Positions 1-7,759 are shown, numbered from the stretch's first letter. The stretch is DNA of 25,079 bases from an uncultured Oscillospiraceae bacterium (GCA_910583885.1 CAJUAC010000040.1:1-25079); one strand, 5' to 3'. Notes: generated from the letters alone by a model not told the origin. Numbers and translations are program-made.

Positions 1-616
1 GCTCGGTGGCGGTCTGGATCATGCGCACAATCACCTCGCTGCTGCTGCGCAGGCTTACCCGGACCACCTTCTCCGCTATGGTGATGCACAGATCCAGAAG
101 CTCCTCCCGGGTCTGAAGCAGCATCTCCTCCCGGGCCATATTGGCCTTCTCCAGGAAGCCTGCCACCTCCTTTTCCAGGCGGGCGGCCGTAGCCTCCCGG
201 TCCCGGACCGCATCCTCCATAGCCTTGGCGGTGCCCTCGGCATAGCCAATACGGTAGCCCTCATCCCGGGCGCCGGCGCGGATCTTCTCCTGCTCCTCCT
301 TAGCGGCGGCGCGGGCGTTTACCAGCAACTGCTCCGCATCCTCCCGGGCCTGCTGCAGAATCAGCTCCGCCTGCAGCTGGGCATACTGGACCGGGTTCTG
401 CCGGTCCGGCTGGGAAGGCGCTGCCTCTTCCTCCTCTTCCTCGGGTTCCGCAGCGGCCGCCTCCTCTTCCTCGTCAAAGCCGGGTGCTTCCGCCTCCTCT
501 TCCTCCCCGCCGCTCCCGGCGGGTGGGAGCTCCCCCTCCATCTCTATGGAGCTGGCATCGGGGAATATATACTCCTCCGCCGGGGGATTCAGGAATCCCT
601 TGAAAATGTTATGCAA
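1..616 (-). CDS. fliH: FliH, flagellar export ATPase regulator (3' end cut by window edge)
   Basis: FliH links the export ATPase FliI to the base of the flagellar motor. The readable part is about 205 codons and runs off the left edge. I chose a TTG start at 614-616 because AAAGGA lies 8 bases upstream inside the end of fliG, and the protein then begins MHNIFKGFLNPPAEEYIF, like other clostridial FliH proteins. An ATG start would come only about 22 codons later and would lose this N-terminus. After the start comes a very acidic stretch rich in Glu and Ala (about residues 25-70), then a long helical Ala/Glu/Arg region, then ELLDLCITIAEKVVRVSL, typical of the FliH C-terminal domain. The start overlaps the fliG stop codon, so the two genes are probably translationally coupled. 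Identification is by motif and by position after fliG; the low-complexity middle is weakly conserved in the family. Confidence 0.88.
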   Translation of the reverse strand, partial: MHNIFKGFLNPPAEEYIFPDASSIEMEGELPPAGSGGEEEEAEAPGFDEEEEAAAAEPEEEEEEAAPSQPDRQNPVQYAQLQAELILQQAREDAEQLLVNARAAAKEEQEKIRAGARDEGYRIGYAEGTAKAMEDAVRDREATAARLEKEVAGFLEKANMAREEMLLQTREELLDLCITIAEKVVRVSLRSSSEVIVRMIQTATE

Positions 617-1625
617 TGATATCGTCCTTTCCGCCCTTCAGGATGACAATTTCGTTCCGCTCCTCCAGGTCGCGGATAATACCCACGATCCGCTGCTGGG
701 CATCCTCTACGTCCTTCATGCGGACATTGGTGGTAATTTCCAGGTCGTCCCGGATACTCTCCGCCATACGGGCGGACATATTGGTAAAGAGCTTGTTGGC
801 GACCTCCGTATTGGCGGTCTTGAGGGAGAGCACCAGATCCCGCGGGTCGCAGTCGCGCAGGACGCGCTGGACAGAGCGGTCGTCCATGGTGACGATATCC
901 TCGAAAACAAACATCCGCTTGCGGATCTCGTCGGCCAGCTCCTCGTTGTTCACACTCAAGCGGTCAAAGATGCTCTTCTCGCTGGAGCGGTCCAGGTTGT
1001 TCATGATGTTGGCAACGTAGTCGATGCCGCCCACCTTGACGTTGGAGTTGGTAATCATGTTGGAGAACTTGCGCTCCATCTCCGCCTCGATGATCTTGAT
1101 GGCGGCAGGGGAGGCACTCTCCATGGTGGCGATTGCCTCCACCACCTTGACCTGCCGTTCGGCAGGCAGCTGCTCGATGACGCCGGCCGCCTTGTCCGGG
1201 TCCACATACGCCAGGACAAGGGCCATTGTCTGGGGACGCTCGTTTTGCAGGGCCGAGTAGAGGCTCTTGACATCTGCCTTGTTGAGGAAAGCGAACTCCC
1301 GGTTTTTCAGGGACTTCGTCACCTTCTCCAGCAGGGCGCTGGCTGTCTGGGAGCCGAAGGCCTTCTCCAGGACAGCCCGGGCATATTCCAGCCCGCCCTC
1401 TGTCACCGCCTTATTGGTCAGGCAGCTCTGATAGAACTCGGTGAGGACATCCTCCGTCTGGGCGGCATCCATCATGCCCAGGCGGGCCACCTCCAGGGTG
1501 AGCATCTCAATATCGGCGGGTTCCATGTACTGATAGAGCAGGGATGCCTTTTCCGCACCCAAGGAGACGATGACCGCCGCCGCCTTTTGAGAGGTACTGA
1601 GCTCAGCCTTTGCGATTTCAGCCAT
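609..1625 (-). CDS. fliG: FliG, flagellar motor switch protein
   Basis: FliG is the rotor protein that binds FliF through its N-terminus and meets the stator through its C-terminal domain, making torque and switching. The product is 338 residues, normal for the family. The ATG at 1625 is preferred over an in-frame GTG at 1643 because GGAGGAAGGCA sits directly before it; it overlaps the end of fliF. Visible parts are the N-terminal FliF-binding domain (SQKAAAVIVSLGAEKAS, about 12-28), the middle armadillo-like domain around residues 115-190, and the charged C-terminal domain near the end (RDLEERNEIVILKGG). One oddity: the middle-domain motif normally written EHPQ reads ERPQ here (about residues 129-132). 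It lies between fliF and fliH, its usual place. Confidence 0.97.
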   Translation of the reverse strand: MAEIAKAELSTSQKAAAVIVSLGAEKASLLYQYMEPADIEMLTLEVARLGMMDAAQTEDVLTEFYQSCLTNKAVTEGGLEYARAVLEKAFGSQTASALLEKVTKSLKNREFAFLNKADVKSLYSALQNERPQTMALVLAYVDPDKAAGVIEQLPAERQVKVVEAIATMESASPAAIKIIEAEMERKFSNMITNSNVKVGGIDYVANIMNNLDRSSEKSIFDRLSVNNEELADEIRKRMFVFEDIVTMDDRSVQRVLRDCDPRDLVLSLKTANTEVANKLFTNMSARMAESIRDDLEITTNVRMKDVEDAQQRIVGIIRDLEERNEIVILKGGKDDIIA

Positions 1626-3261
1626 TGCCTTCCTCCTCTCCACCCTTCAGCCAGGTCTTGATCATCTGCGCGGCAACCTCCGGGTTGTTCTGTACGAACT
1701 GACGGACTGTCTTGCGCAACTCCATGCTCTTCTCTGTGTTCATCTCCATGATATCGGCACCGCCGGTTGGCGCTGCGGCAGCAATAGCGGCTGCCTCCTC
1801 CGGTGTAATGCCGATCCTTGCTGCGGCCTGCTCCTCCAATGCTGCGGCCTCGCGCTCCTCTTCCTCCTGCTTCTTCTTCCGCCTCCTGCGCCTGACGCTC
1901 AGGATGATAATCAGGAGGATCACCAGCAGCAGCAGGCCTGCGGCTGCGATGATGAGGTAGGGGATCATATCCTCAGAGAACATCGTATCCACCGGCACCG
2001 GCTCATCCACCAGGAAGGGGGCCAGCAATACGGATACATACTGTTCCGGGTTCTCCCCGCCAATACCGGAGGCCACAGCAACATGGTTGCGCAGGCTCTC
2101 CAGATCCACATTGGCGGCGGTATTCGCGTTTTCATTGATGGTGACAGCAATGGCAATATTGGTAATCGTACCTGCCACCACTTCCACCTGCTCATGGGAC
2201 TCATTGATCTTGTTGTCCCGCTCCGAGGACTGCCCGGCGGTATCGCCGTCGCCAATCGCCTGCTGCAAATCCTCCACATAGGTCTGGATATCGGAGTTGG
2301 CCGCAGTACCAACCACGCCGCCCACGGGCTCCAGGCCGTCCCGGGTGATATAGAAGAAGGTAGTCTCCTTGCCGATCAGGCCCCCGTTTTCATAGGAGCC
2401 CTCCGGCTGGCTGTACTCAGTGGATTCTATGTACCGGCGGTTGACATCCATGGTGGTATTCACCGCTACACGGACGTTCTCTGTGCCGTAAATCCCGCTG
2501 AGGATCTGTACAACCTGGGTGCGGATGAGGTTATTGTAATATTCCTCCTGCTGCCGCTTGAGCAGGCTGGCATCCCCCAGGTCGGCAGTATCACCGGCGG
2601 AGTAGGTATTGCCCAGGCCATCGGTGATAAACACATTCTCAATATTGAGCCCCTCAATGGCGTGGGACACCAGGCCCCGGATCCCCTCCACCTGCTGGTT
2701 GGAGAGTGTCATACCGTCAACGAGATCCAAATAGACGGTAGCCTTCGTCTCCGTGTTCACATCCTCAAATACGTACGTCCGCTCCTCGCCGAAAGCCAGC
2801 TGCACGTCTGCATCCCGCACGCCGGGGAATTTCCGGATGACAGCCGCCAGCTTCTCCTCTACGGCGATTTTGAAGGCTGTGGCCCGCTCAGAAGTGGTGG
2901 ACATCGTCCCCACGTTATTGAAGTAGGTGTCGTACAGGGTCCCATCCTTGGGATAACCGGCCAGCGCCAGCTGGGCCAGCAGCACGTCCTGCTGATCCGC
3001 ACGGACCTCAATGGTGTCCCCTGACAGGCGGTAGTCTGTAACACCGTTTTCCTGGAGGTAGGCAATGATCTCGCTGGCCTCCGCCGTAGTGAGGTTCGTA
3101 AACAGCGTTGAATAAGGCTTGTTATTCAGCACGAGAATCAGGGCGATGACGGCGATCAGGATCACGGCCAGGGATGCGCCCAATATGATGCGCACCTTCG
3201 TGCTCATGTTTTTGAAAAACGCCTTGACCTTTTCCCAAACGCCTTTCAGCTTTGTATCCAC
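1618..3261 (-). CDS. fliF: FliF, flagellar MS-ring protein
   Basis: FliF forms the membrane ring on which the rotor, rod and export gate are built. The 547 residues match the family. There are two membrane segments, at about 26-47 (RIILGASLAVILIAVIALIL) and about 431-455. The second is followed by a basic RRRRRKKK stop-transfer stretch and a cytoplasmic tail ending in EVAAQMIKTWLKGG, the FliG-binding tail. Between them lie the periplasmic-facing ring-building domains (NNKPYSTLFTNLTTAEASEI, then GVRDADVQLAF). The start is GTG, with GGAGGG seven bases upstream. The last bases overlap the start of fliG, so translation of the two is likely coupled. It follows fliE by 46 bases in the operon. Confidence 0.97.
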   Translation of the reverse strand: MDTKLKGVWEKVKAFFKNMSTKVRIILGASLAVILIAVIALILVLNNKPYSTLFTNLTTAEASEIIAYLQENGVTDYRLSGDTIEVRADQQDVLLAQLALAGYPKDGTLYDTYFNNVGTMSTTSERATAFKIAVEEKLAAVIRKFPGVRDADVQLAFGEERTYVFEDVNTETKATVYLDLVDGMTLSNQQVEGIRGLVSHAIEGLNIENVFITDGLGNTYSAGDTADLGDASLLKRQQEEYYNNLIRTQVVQILSGIYGTENVRVAVNTTMDVNRRYIESTEYSQPEGSYENGGLIGKETTFFYITRDGLEPVGGVVGTAANSDIQTYVEDLQQAIGDGDTAGQSSERDNKINESHEQVEVVAGTITNIAIAVTINENANTAANVDLESLRNHVAVASGIGGENPEQYVSVLLAPFLVDEPVPVDTMFSEDMIPYLIIAAAGLLLLVILLIIILSVRRRRRKKKQEEEEREAAALEEQAAARIGITPEEAAAIAAAAPTGGADIMEMNTEKSMELRKTVRQFVQNNPEVAAQMIKTWLKGGEEEGNG

Positions 3262-3307
3262 TCTGCTTCCCTCCGGCCTAATCTATCGAATGACATAATG
3301 CCGCCTT

Positions 3308-3616
3308 TTACAGGCTGATACGGCTCAGCTCGTTGTAGGCGTTCATCGCCCGCTCACGCAGCTGCACCAGGAGGCTGATGGCGGCCTCCGCCTTGTAGGT
3401 GGCCATATTCATCTCTGCGGGGTTGTCCAGCTGGCCGGTGGATAGCAGGTATTCCTTCTTCGCCACGTCCTTCTCGCTCTCCCGCACGTTATCAATTGCC
3501 GTGTGGAAGATGTCCGCAAAGATCGACCCACCCCTCTGCTCAATGCCAGCCGGCTGGGCCTGGCGGGTGGGGAAGGACTCCCACAGGGGGGAGAGCGGCT
3601 GTATTGTCTGGTTCAT
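3308..3616 (-). CDS. fliE: FliE, flagellar hook-basal body protein
   Basis: FliE joins the MS ring to the rod and is among the first exported flagellar proteins. The product is 102 residues from the ATG at 3616, chosen because GGAGG lies 8 bases before it; the frame is open further upstream but without a matching ribosome site. The C-terminal half carries the family pattern: GGSIFADIFHTAIDNVRESE, then STGQLDNPAEMNMA and a final helical AAISLLVQLRERAMNAYNEL. It sits between flgC and fliF, the normal order in Firmicutes. A strong stem-loop lies between it and flgC. Confidence 0.94.
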   Translation of the reverse strand: MNQTIQPLSPLWESFPTRQAQPAGIEQRGGSIFADIFHTAIDNVRESEKDVAKKEYLLSTGQLDNPAEMNMATYKAEAAISLLVQLRERAMNAYNELSRISL

Positions 3617-3695
3617 ATCCGATTCCTCCAAATGTCCATTCTGTAAATTTGGCCGCACGGCATCCCACCGCAGCCATCCCATAACACGCACGACA

Positions 3696-3738
3696 GGGAC
3701 AGAGTAATCAACCGGAAACTCCTTGATCTACCTGTCCC
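3696..3738 (-). other. Intercistronic stem-loop between flgC and fliE
   Basis: The arms GGGACAG (3696-3702) and CTGTCCC (3732-3738) pair perfectly, and the inner bases continue the pairing, giving a 16-base-pair stem with two mismatches and an 11-base loop. It starts 12 bases after the flgC stop codon. No T-run follows on the minus strand, so it does not look like a terminator. It could protect or mark the flgB-flgC part of the message and so help set protein ratios; that role is inference. Confidence 0.6.
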
Positions 3739-3749
3739 ACGCGTTCTCT

Positions 3750-4211
3750 TTATCTGCCGATCTCCAGGCCTGAGGAAATCACGTTTTTAATCACATTGAA
3801 CGCGGTCACGTTTGCGGAATAGGCCTGGCTGGCCGCCATGGCATCAGCGATCTCCTTCACCAAGTCCACGTTTGGCAGCTCCACATACCCCTCATCGTTC
3901 GCGTCCGGGTCTGTTGGGTCGTATTTCAGCTTGAAATCCGACGGGTCTTCCATAATTTCTACCACACTCACGCCGCCGGTGCCCTGATACCGTGCATTGC
4001 TGACAAGGCCATCCCGGGTCCTCGCCAGCACATTCCGGAAGCGGTCCCGGCCATCTACAGCTTGGAAGACTGTCAGCTTCCTCCGGTAGGCCCCGCCCTG
4101 CTCCGTGCGGGTTGTGTTGATGTTTGTGACATTTTCACTGATTACATCCAGCCGCAGGTGCTGGGCGGTAATCCCTGAACCAATGATATCGATGGTGCTC
4201 ATAAACGCCAT
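3750..4211 (-). CDS. flgC: FlgC, flagellar basal-body rod protein
   Basis: FlgC is one of the proximal rod proteins of the flagellar drive shaft. The 153 residues fit the family. The N-terminus has the shared rod/hook signature (DIIGSGITAQHLRLDVISEN, with an NVTNINTT stretch), and the C-terminus carries the matching helix NVDLVKEIADAMAASQAY and ends FNVIKNVISSGLEIGR. GGAAGG lies six bases before the ATG at 4211; a second in-frame ATG three codons on is possible. A GC hairpin (4237-4254) lies just upstream of the ribosome site. The neighbours flgB and fliE confirm the assignment. Confidence 0.96.
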   Translation of the reverse strand: MAFMSTIDIIGSGITAQHLRLDVISENVTNINTTRTEQGGAYRRKLTVFQAVDGRDRFRNVLARTRDGLVSNARYQGTGGVSVVEIMEDPSDFKLKYDPTDPDANDEGYVELPNVDLVKEIADAMAASQAYSANVTAFNVIKNVISSGLEIGR

Positions 4212-4236
4212 GGAAAACCTTCCTTTCTCTCTCGCC

Positions 4237-4254
4237 GGACGCCCCGCAGCGTCC
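4237..4254 (-). other. Hairpin upstream of the flgC ribosome binding site
   Basis: GGACGC (4237-4242) and GCGTCC (4249-4254) form a six-pair stem with a six-base loop, about 10 bases before the AAAGGAAGG ribosome site of flgC. It may tune flgC translation or message stability. Only the pairing is seen; the function is a guess. Confidence 0.4.
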
Positions 4255-4323
4255 CCCGCTATGCCTGCTTCTTAATCTATCATACAATACGCATTCACAG
4301 CCTAGAACTGGATCATTCTTTTT

Positions 4324-4716
4324 TTATTGTCCGCGAATCGCTGTAAGCATACGGGACATGTCGCTGTTGAATGCCCGGTAGAGGTGCTGTACCTGATAGG
4401 CGCTGCGCACCAGCTCAATCTGCTGCTCCGCCACGTTGACGCCGTTGCCGTCCATACGGGCAGTCTCGTCGTCAGCAGTATGGACCACCGGCGAGGCGGC
4501 AGAAATCGCGCTTCGCATGGTGGGTCCACCGGCCATCCCCTGGGCGGCGGCGCGGATATTCTTACGCAATGCCTCCTCAAAAGTGACATATTTGGTCTTA
4601 TAATCGGGTGTCTCCGCATTGACAATATTGTCGGAGATAGCCCGCTGTTTGGTCCACTGGAAATTCATCGCCCGTTCCAGCATCATCATGGAATTGGATG
4701 TAAAGAAGTCCGACAT
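4324..4716 (-). CDS. flgB: FlgB, flagellar basal-body rod protein
   Basis: FlgB is the proximal rod protein thought to sit nearest FliE. The product is 130 residues, the normal size. The N-terminal rod signature is clear: ERAMNFQWTKQRAISDNIVN followed by AETPDYKTKYVTFEEAL. The C-terminal partner helix is IELVRSAYQVQHLYRAFN. GGAGGACGAATCC precedes the ATG. It is the first gene of the flgBC-fliEFGH operon and has a sigma-A-like promoter about 120 bases upstream. A 112-base gap separates it from flgC, longer than elsewhere in the operon. Confidence 0.95.
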   Translation of the reverse strand: MSDFFTSNSMMMLERAMNFQWTKQRAISDNIVNAETPDYKTKYVTFEEALRKNIRAAAQGMAGGPTMRSAISAASPVVHTADDETARMDGNGVNVAEQQIELVRSAYQVQHLYRAFNSDMSRMLTAIRGQ

Positions 4717-4838
4717 GGATTCGTCCTCCAGTTGTCAAAATAAGCCCGCTCATGGCACCCTATCGGTACCCTCCTATGGGCTTTTATAAGGGGCCGCAGG
4801 AAAGCTTCACAGGACCTTCTGCCTCACCCGATACGGAT
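4717..4838 (-). promoter_or_regulatory. Long 5' leader of the flgB operon with interleaved pairing segments
   Basis: The leader is about 120 bases if transcription starts near 4838. TATCGG (4833-4828) can pair with CCGATA (4766-4761). AAGCCC (4783-4778) can pair with GGGCTT (4747-4742). The two pairings are interleaved, so they form either a pseudoknot or mutually exclusive folds. A further GCAG/CTGC stem lies inside. GGAGG occurs both between the pairing arms and at the flgB ribosome site. This is consistent with a regulated leader; no known riboswitch class was matched. Confidence 0.4.
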
Positions 4839-4844
4839 AGGTTT

Positions 4845-4873
4845 AGTATAATGCTTTTTGCACGGGAACGCAA
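4845..4873 (-). promoter_or_regulatory. Sigma-A-type promoter for the flgB-fliH operon
   Basis: On the minus strand TTGCGT (4873-4868) and TATACT (4850-4845) are separated by exactly 17 bases. It is the best promoter match in the gap between csrA and flgB. The predicted start is near 4838. The match is by eye only. Confidence 0.65.
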
Positions 4874-5072
4874 GTAGCAAATCAAAATTTTGTCGGATTT
4901 AGCCATATATACACAAAATGGCAGGCAGCTTTTTGTTATTTTCCCATTTTTATTTCCATTTCTTATCGAATCCTATATATTTCAGAAAAATTATGTCTTC
5001 CATATTTCCCTATGTTTTCCAAACATTCCCATTTTGGCCCCCCGCAGTCCTACCCTGCCCCCGGATGAACAC

Positions 5073-5110
5073 AACGCCCACAGGTTTTTTATATGAAACC
5101 CGTGGGCGTT
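5073..5110 (-). terminator. Strong hairpin after csrA, likely terminator
   Basis: A 15-base stem (5073-5087 with 5096-5110, one mismatch) has an eight-base loop and starts seven bases after the csrA stop codon. The arms read AACGCCCACAGGTTT and AAACCCGTGGGCGTT. On the minus strand it is followed by TTGCG-free but modestly T-rich TGTGTTC rather than a clean T-run, so termination is likely but not textbook. Confidence 0.6.
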
Positions 5111-5117
5111 CTATTCC

Positions 5118-5402
5118 TCATTTTTTCTGTTCCGGCCCCTCTGCCGTTTCCTTCGGGGCCTCTGCCAGCGGGACGCCGCCGGTATTTTGGAGCAGCTCCA
5201 GCAAGGTCAGCGGCGGGGCCTCCTCATCCGCAGCCTCCCGGTTGGTTGCCGCCGCATTCTTCAGCTCACTGCGGAGGATTGCAACGCTTTTAGGTGCTTC
5301 AATAGCCAGGCGTACCCGCCCCGCCTCTACTGACAGGACGGAGATTTCGATCTCGTCGCCAATGAGCAGGGACTCCCCCGCCTTCCGCTGGAGGATCAGC
5401 AT
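5118..5402 (-). CDS. csrA: CsrA, carbon storage/translational regulator
   Basis: CsrA is a dimeric RNA-binding protein that blocks translation by binding GGA motifs near ribosome sites; in flagellated Firmicutes FliW releases it. The N-terminal 48 residues are a standard CsrA fold: MLILQRKAGESLLIGDEIEI, then VRLAIEAPKSVAILRSEL. The product is 94 residues, whereas many family members have about 60-80. The extra C-terminal part (about 50-94) is rich in Ala, Glu and Pro and looks disordered. The ATG overlaps the end of fliW, so the two are co-translated. No flagellin gene follows in this window, unlike in B. subtilis. Confidence 0.95.
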   Translation of the reverse strand: MLILQRKAGESLLIGDEIEISVLSVEAGRVRLAIEAPKSVAILRSELKNAAATNREAADEEAPPLTLLELLQNTGGVPLAEAPKETAEGPEQKK

Positions 5403-5851
5403 GGGGACTCCCCCCCTTTGCCTCCAAACTCCGACAGCAGGTGGTGCATCTGGTACGCCTCCGTCTCCAGGATCACCTGGAGCGCCTGCCGGGTACGGTC
5501 ATTCACCGCCACTGGGCAGCGCAGGTTTACCGTGCTGTCCGCCACTGGGCTGCGCACCACGCACAGGGTGTAAAAGCACAGGTCCTCACTGCGCTCCGCA
5601 CCCAGCATATGCAGTTCCTCCCCTGTCAGTACCGGCGCATAGTCCGGTTTGAGATGGAACGGGTTCATCGCCACAAAGGCCAGATGCGGCGTTGCCGCGC
5701 TCTGGAAGCAGAGCAGGCTGCCGCTGCTCCCCTCAAAAGGGAGCAGATAGAATTCCTTTTCTTCCTCAAATCCGAACAGCCCCCGCGGGAAATGGAGCGC
5801 CTGCTCCTCCGGGCAGTCCTGTTGTCCGAAATACTTCGTTTGCAGCAGCAA
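5396..5851 (-). CDS. fliW: FliW, flagellar assembly factor and CsrA antagonist
   Basis: FliW binds flagellin and CsrA in turn, so that flagellin synthesis is coupled to secretion. The product is 151 residues. Recognisable parts are FPRGLFGFEEEKEFYLLPFE (about 22-41), then LAFVAMNPFHLKPDYAP and a late LRCPVAVNDRTRQALQVIL. The start is a TTG at 5851, preceded by GGAGG seven bases upstream; no suitable ATG exists nearby. It begins 15 bases after the yviE stop and overlaps csrA. The order flgL-yviE-fliW-csrA matches B. subtilis. Confidence 0.95.
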   Translation of the reverse strand: MLLQTKYFGQQDCPEEQALHFPRGLFGFEEEKEFYLLPFEGSSGSLLCFQSAATPHLAFVAMNPFHLKPDYAPVLTGEELHMLGAERSEDLCFYTLCVVRSPVADSTVNLRCPVAVNDRTRQALQVILETEAYQMHHLLSEFGGKGGESPC

Positions 5852-5866
5852 CGCCTTTCCTCCTTA

Positions 5867-6475
5867 TCAGCCCTTTACATCCACCGGTTCATAGTTGGGA
5901 TCTGCGGACGGGGGCACATAGATTGGGCCGCCCAAATACTTGATGACTACTTCCGGCCGCTGGGTAACGGTGAATTCAATATCGCCGGGTGTAAACTCAA
6001 AACCGCCCTTGTTGAACTTCCAGTCAAAATTCAGCTTATCCATCTCATAGCGGATGTTCATTTCCCCTACATCCCACGTGATCTCAGGCGGGGCTTTGGG
6101 GATGAAGTCCAGGCCTACGCCGGTCTTCACATTCTTCATCATAGCGTCTGCGGCGAATTGGGTGACAACCTCCTCGCCGACCTTGGTCTCCATCATCAGC
6201 TTCCCCTGCTGGGCGTAGGTAGCAGTGGCCTGATAGGCCGCCTGCTGGCCCTTTTGGGCGCCCTGCTCCAGGTTCCGGGCCAGGGTGGGTGTAACGGAGT
6301 TGCTGGCCTCGTAGGTGTCGATATTGACACGGATAGGCCTGCTCTTGATGCTCAGGCCGCCCTTATTACGGGAGATTTCCATCTCCGCAGTGCCGCGGGC
6401 GTACTCCAGCTTGGCGCTGGTCGTCTTCATCTCGATTTGGATGGGGACTGTCGTGATCTCAATTAACGGTTGCAT
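5867..6475 (-). CDS. yviE: DUF6470 (YviE-like) protein of the flagellar operon
   Basis: This 202-residue protein has the sequence style and position of B. subtilis YviE, which lies between flgL and fliW; its biochemical role is not established. It starts MQPLIEITTVPIQIEMKTTS, and has a middle helical Gln/Ala-rich stretch (about 75-100). Its C-terminal half is likely beta-rich, with an EITWDVGEMNIRYE stretch, and ends IYVPPSADPNYEPVDVKG. There is no signal peptide or membrane segment. GGGAG precedes the ATG by about ten bases. The assignment rests on synteny and on remembered family pattern. Confidence 0.85.
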   Translation of the reverse strand: MQPLIEITTVPIQIEMKTTSAKLEYARGTAEMEISRNKGGLSIKSRPIRVNIDTYEASNSVTPTLARNLEQGAQKGQQAAYQATATYAQQGKLMMETKVGEEVVTQFAADAMMKNVKTGVGLDFIPKAPPEITWDVGEMNIRYEMDKLNFDWKFNKGGFEFTPGDIEFTVTQRPEVVIKYLGGPIYVPPSADPNYEPVDVKG

Positions 6476-6536
6476 ATGGTGCGCGCTCCCTTCTTTATTA
6501 TTTCAGCGGCTTCCATGCCGTTCGTGCACAGTTAAT

Positions 6537-7730
6537 TTAGTTCATGTAATCGATCAGGGATTGGCTGAGCAGCTGGTTGCCGATCTTCAGTGCGGCATTG
6601 TAGCAGTAATAATCCCAGGAGAAGGAGGTAATGGCGTCTGCCATGTCAATCTGCTCCAGGTTCAAAATCTCCTCCATCAGGTAGTCGCCCTGGCTGTTCA
6701 GGCGGGTTTCGTTAGAGTTAAGGAAGGTCTTCTTGGTGTCCACCTGGCTGTAGGAGTTGCTGACATAATCGGTCACTTCGCCGATCCGGTCAAGCAGCTT
6801 ATTGGCTTTGTCCTCGTCTTCCTTACTGGCATATTCCCCTGTCTTCGGGTCGCAGCGGTCGAAAATCTCGCCCAGGGCCTTCATGGCCATCACGCCGTTG
6901 TAGGGCAGGCCGTCTTCATCCACACCGTAGCCCAGCATTGAGATGCCCGGCAGGGCCATATTGAAGGCTGTGCCGTCAATGAGCTTCCCTGTGGCTGGGT
7001 CCTCCTCCAGGCCCATGCCCAGATCCACGTTGGTCTCCTCGTGGGCCAGCGCCTGGAGCTTCGCCCAGTCACTGCTGTAGTAGTCGATCCACGCCTGTTC
7101 ATTGGCGTCCTTCCCTGTGGCCGGCATTTTCCCCGGCTCCGGGAGGCTGTAATCATTTGCGGACTGGGGCGCCCAGGCGGGCCTGGGGTTCTGGACCGTG
7201 TCAGGCATATCTACCTTCTTCGCGTTCACGTCCACGCCGCGGTAGAGGAGCTTATCACTGCCATCCGGATATTTCCCCCAGGTGAAGGGGACGTTGAGGG
7301 CGTTTTCACCGGAGAAAATATAGTGGTCGCCGTACTTGGCGCTGTTCATCGCCTGGATGACGGAGTCCGCCGTATTGCTGAGCACCTGGCCCAGGGGCTG
7401 GCGGGCGGAAGCGGTCGAATCTGTCAGGCCGCGCACAGCAGCGGCCTTGGCATTTGCGTCATAGAGGTTCGTCTTAATGCTGCCCAGCGTCTCCCAGGCA
7501 ATGTTGAACCGGGCGCCGGTGTCGCTGTTGTTGATCTTATAGCTCTCGTTCTTGGCGTAGGCCCGGCGGATCCGCCAGGCGTGGGTGGCGGTGGTGGGAT
7601 CCTCGCTGTAGCTGTTGAACTTGCGCTGGGTAATCACCTTATCCCGGGACCCGGCCAGGGTATTGGTGGCGTTCATCAGGTCAAAACGGTAGCTGTTCAT
7701 CATCATGTTGGTCGTGATGCGCATACCCAT
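6537..7730 (-). CDS. flgL: FlgL, hook-filament junction protein
   Basis: FlgL (HAP3) is the second junction protein between hook and filament. The N-terminus MRITTNMMMNSYRFDLMNAT followed by KVITQRKFNSYSEDPTTA is the flagellin-like coiled-coil signature. The C-terminus LNLEQIDMADAITSFSWDYY closes the coil and ends LIDYMN. The product is 397 residues, longer than many Firmicute FlgL proteins of about 300; the extra length lies in the middle (about 140-290), where a variable surface domain is expected. AAGGAGG lies nine bases before the ATG at 7730; a second ATG two codons later is possible. It lies 29 bases after flgK. Confidence 0.93.
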   Translation of the reverse strand: MGMRITTNMMMNSYRFDLMNATNTLAGSRDKVITQRKFNSYSEDPTTATHAWRIRRAYAKNESYKINNSDTGARFNIAWETLGSIKTNLYDANAKAAAVRGLTDSTASARQPLGQVLSNTADSVIQAMNSAKYGDHYIFSGENALNVPFTWGKYPDGSDKLLYRGVDVNAKKVDMPDTVQNPRPAWAPQSANDYSLPEPGKMPATGKDANEQAWIDYYSSDWAKLQALAHEETNVDLGMGLEEDPATGKLIDGTAFNMALPGISMLGYGVDEDGLPYNGVMAMKALGEIFDRCDPKTGEYASKEDEDKANKLLDRIGEVTDYVSNSYSQVDTKKTFLNSNETRLNSQGDYLMEEILNLEQIDMADAITSFSWDYYCYNAALKIGNQLLSQSLIDYMN

Positions 7731-7759
7731 ATTAAAATGCCTCCTTCTTGACAGTATAC

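Noticed and set aside
546..3024. Long open frames on the plus strand opposite fliG and fliF
   Set aside because: They are antisense shadows of GC-rich genes; the products have no family pattern and lack suitable ribosome sites.
4717..4838. A c-di-GMP (GEMM) riboswitch before flgB, because GGGTACCGATAGG resembles its 3' end
   Set aside because: The other conserved GEMM parts, such as GCAAA and the GAAA tetraloop with its receptor, are missing.
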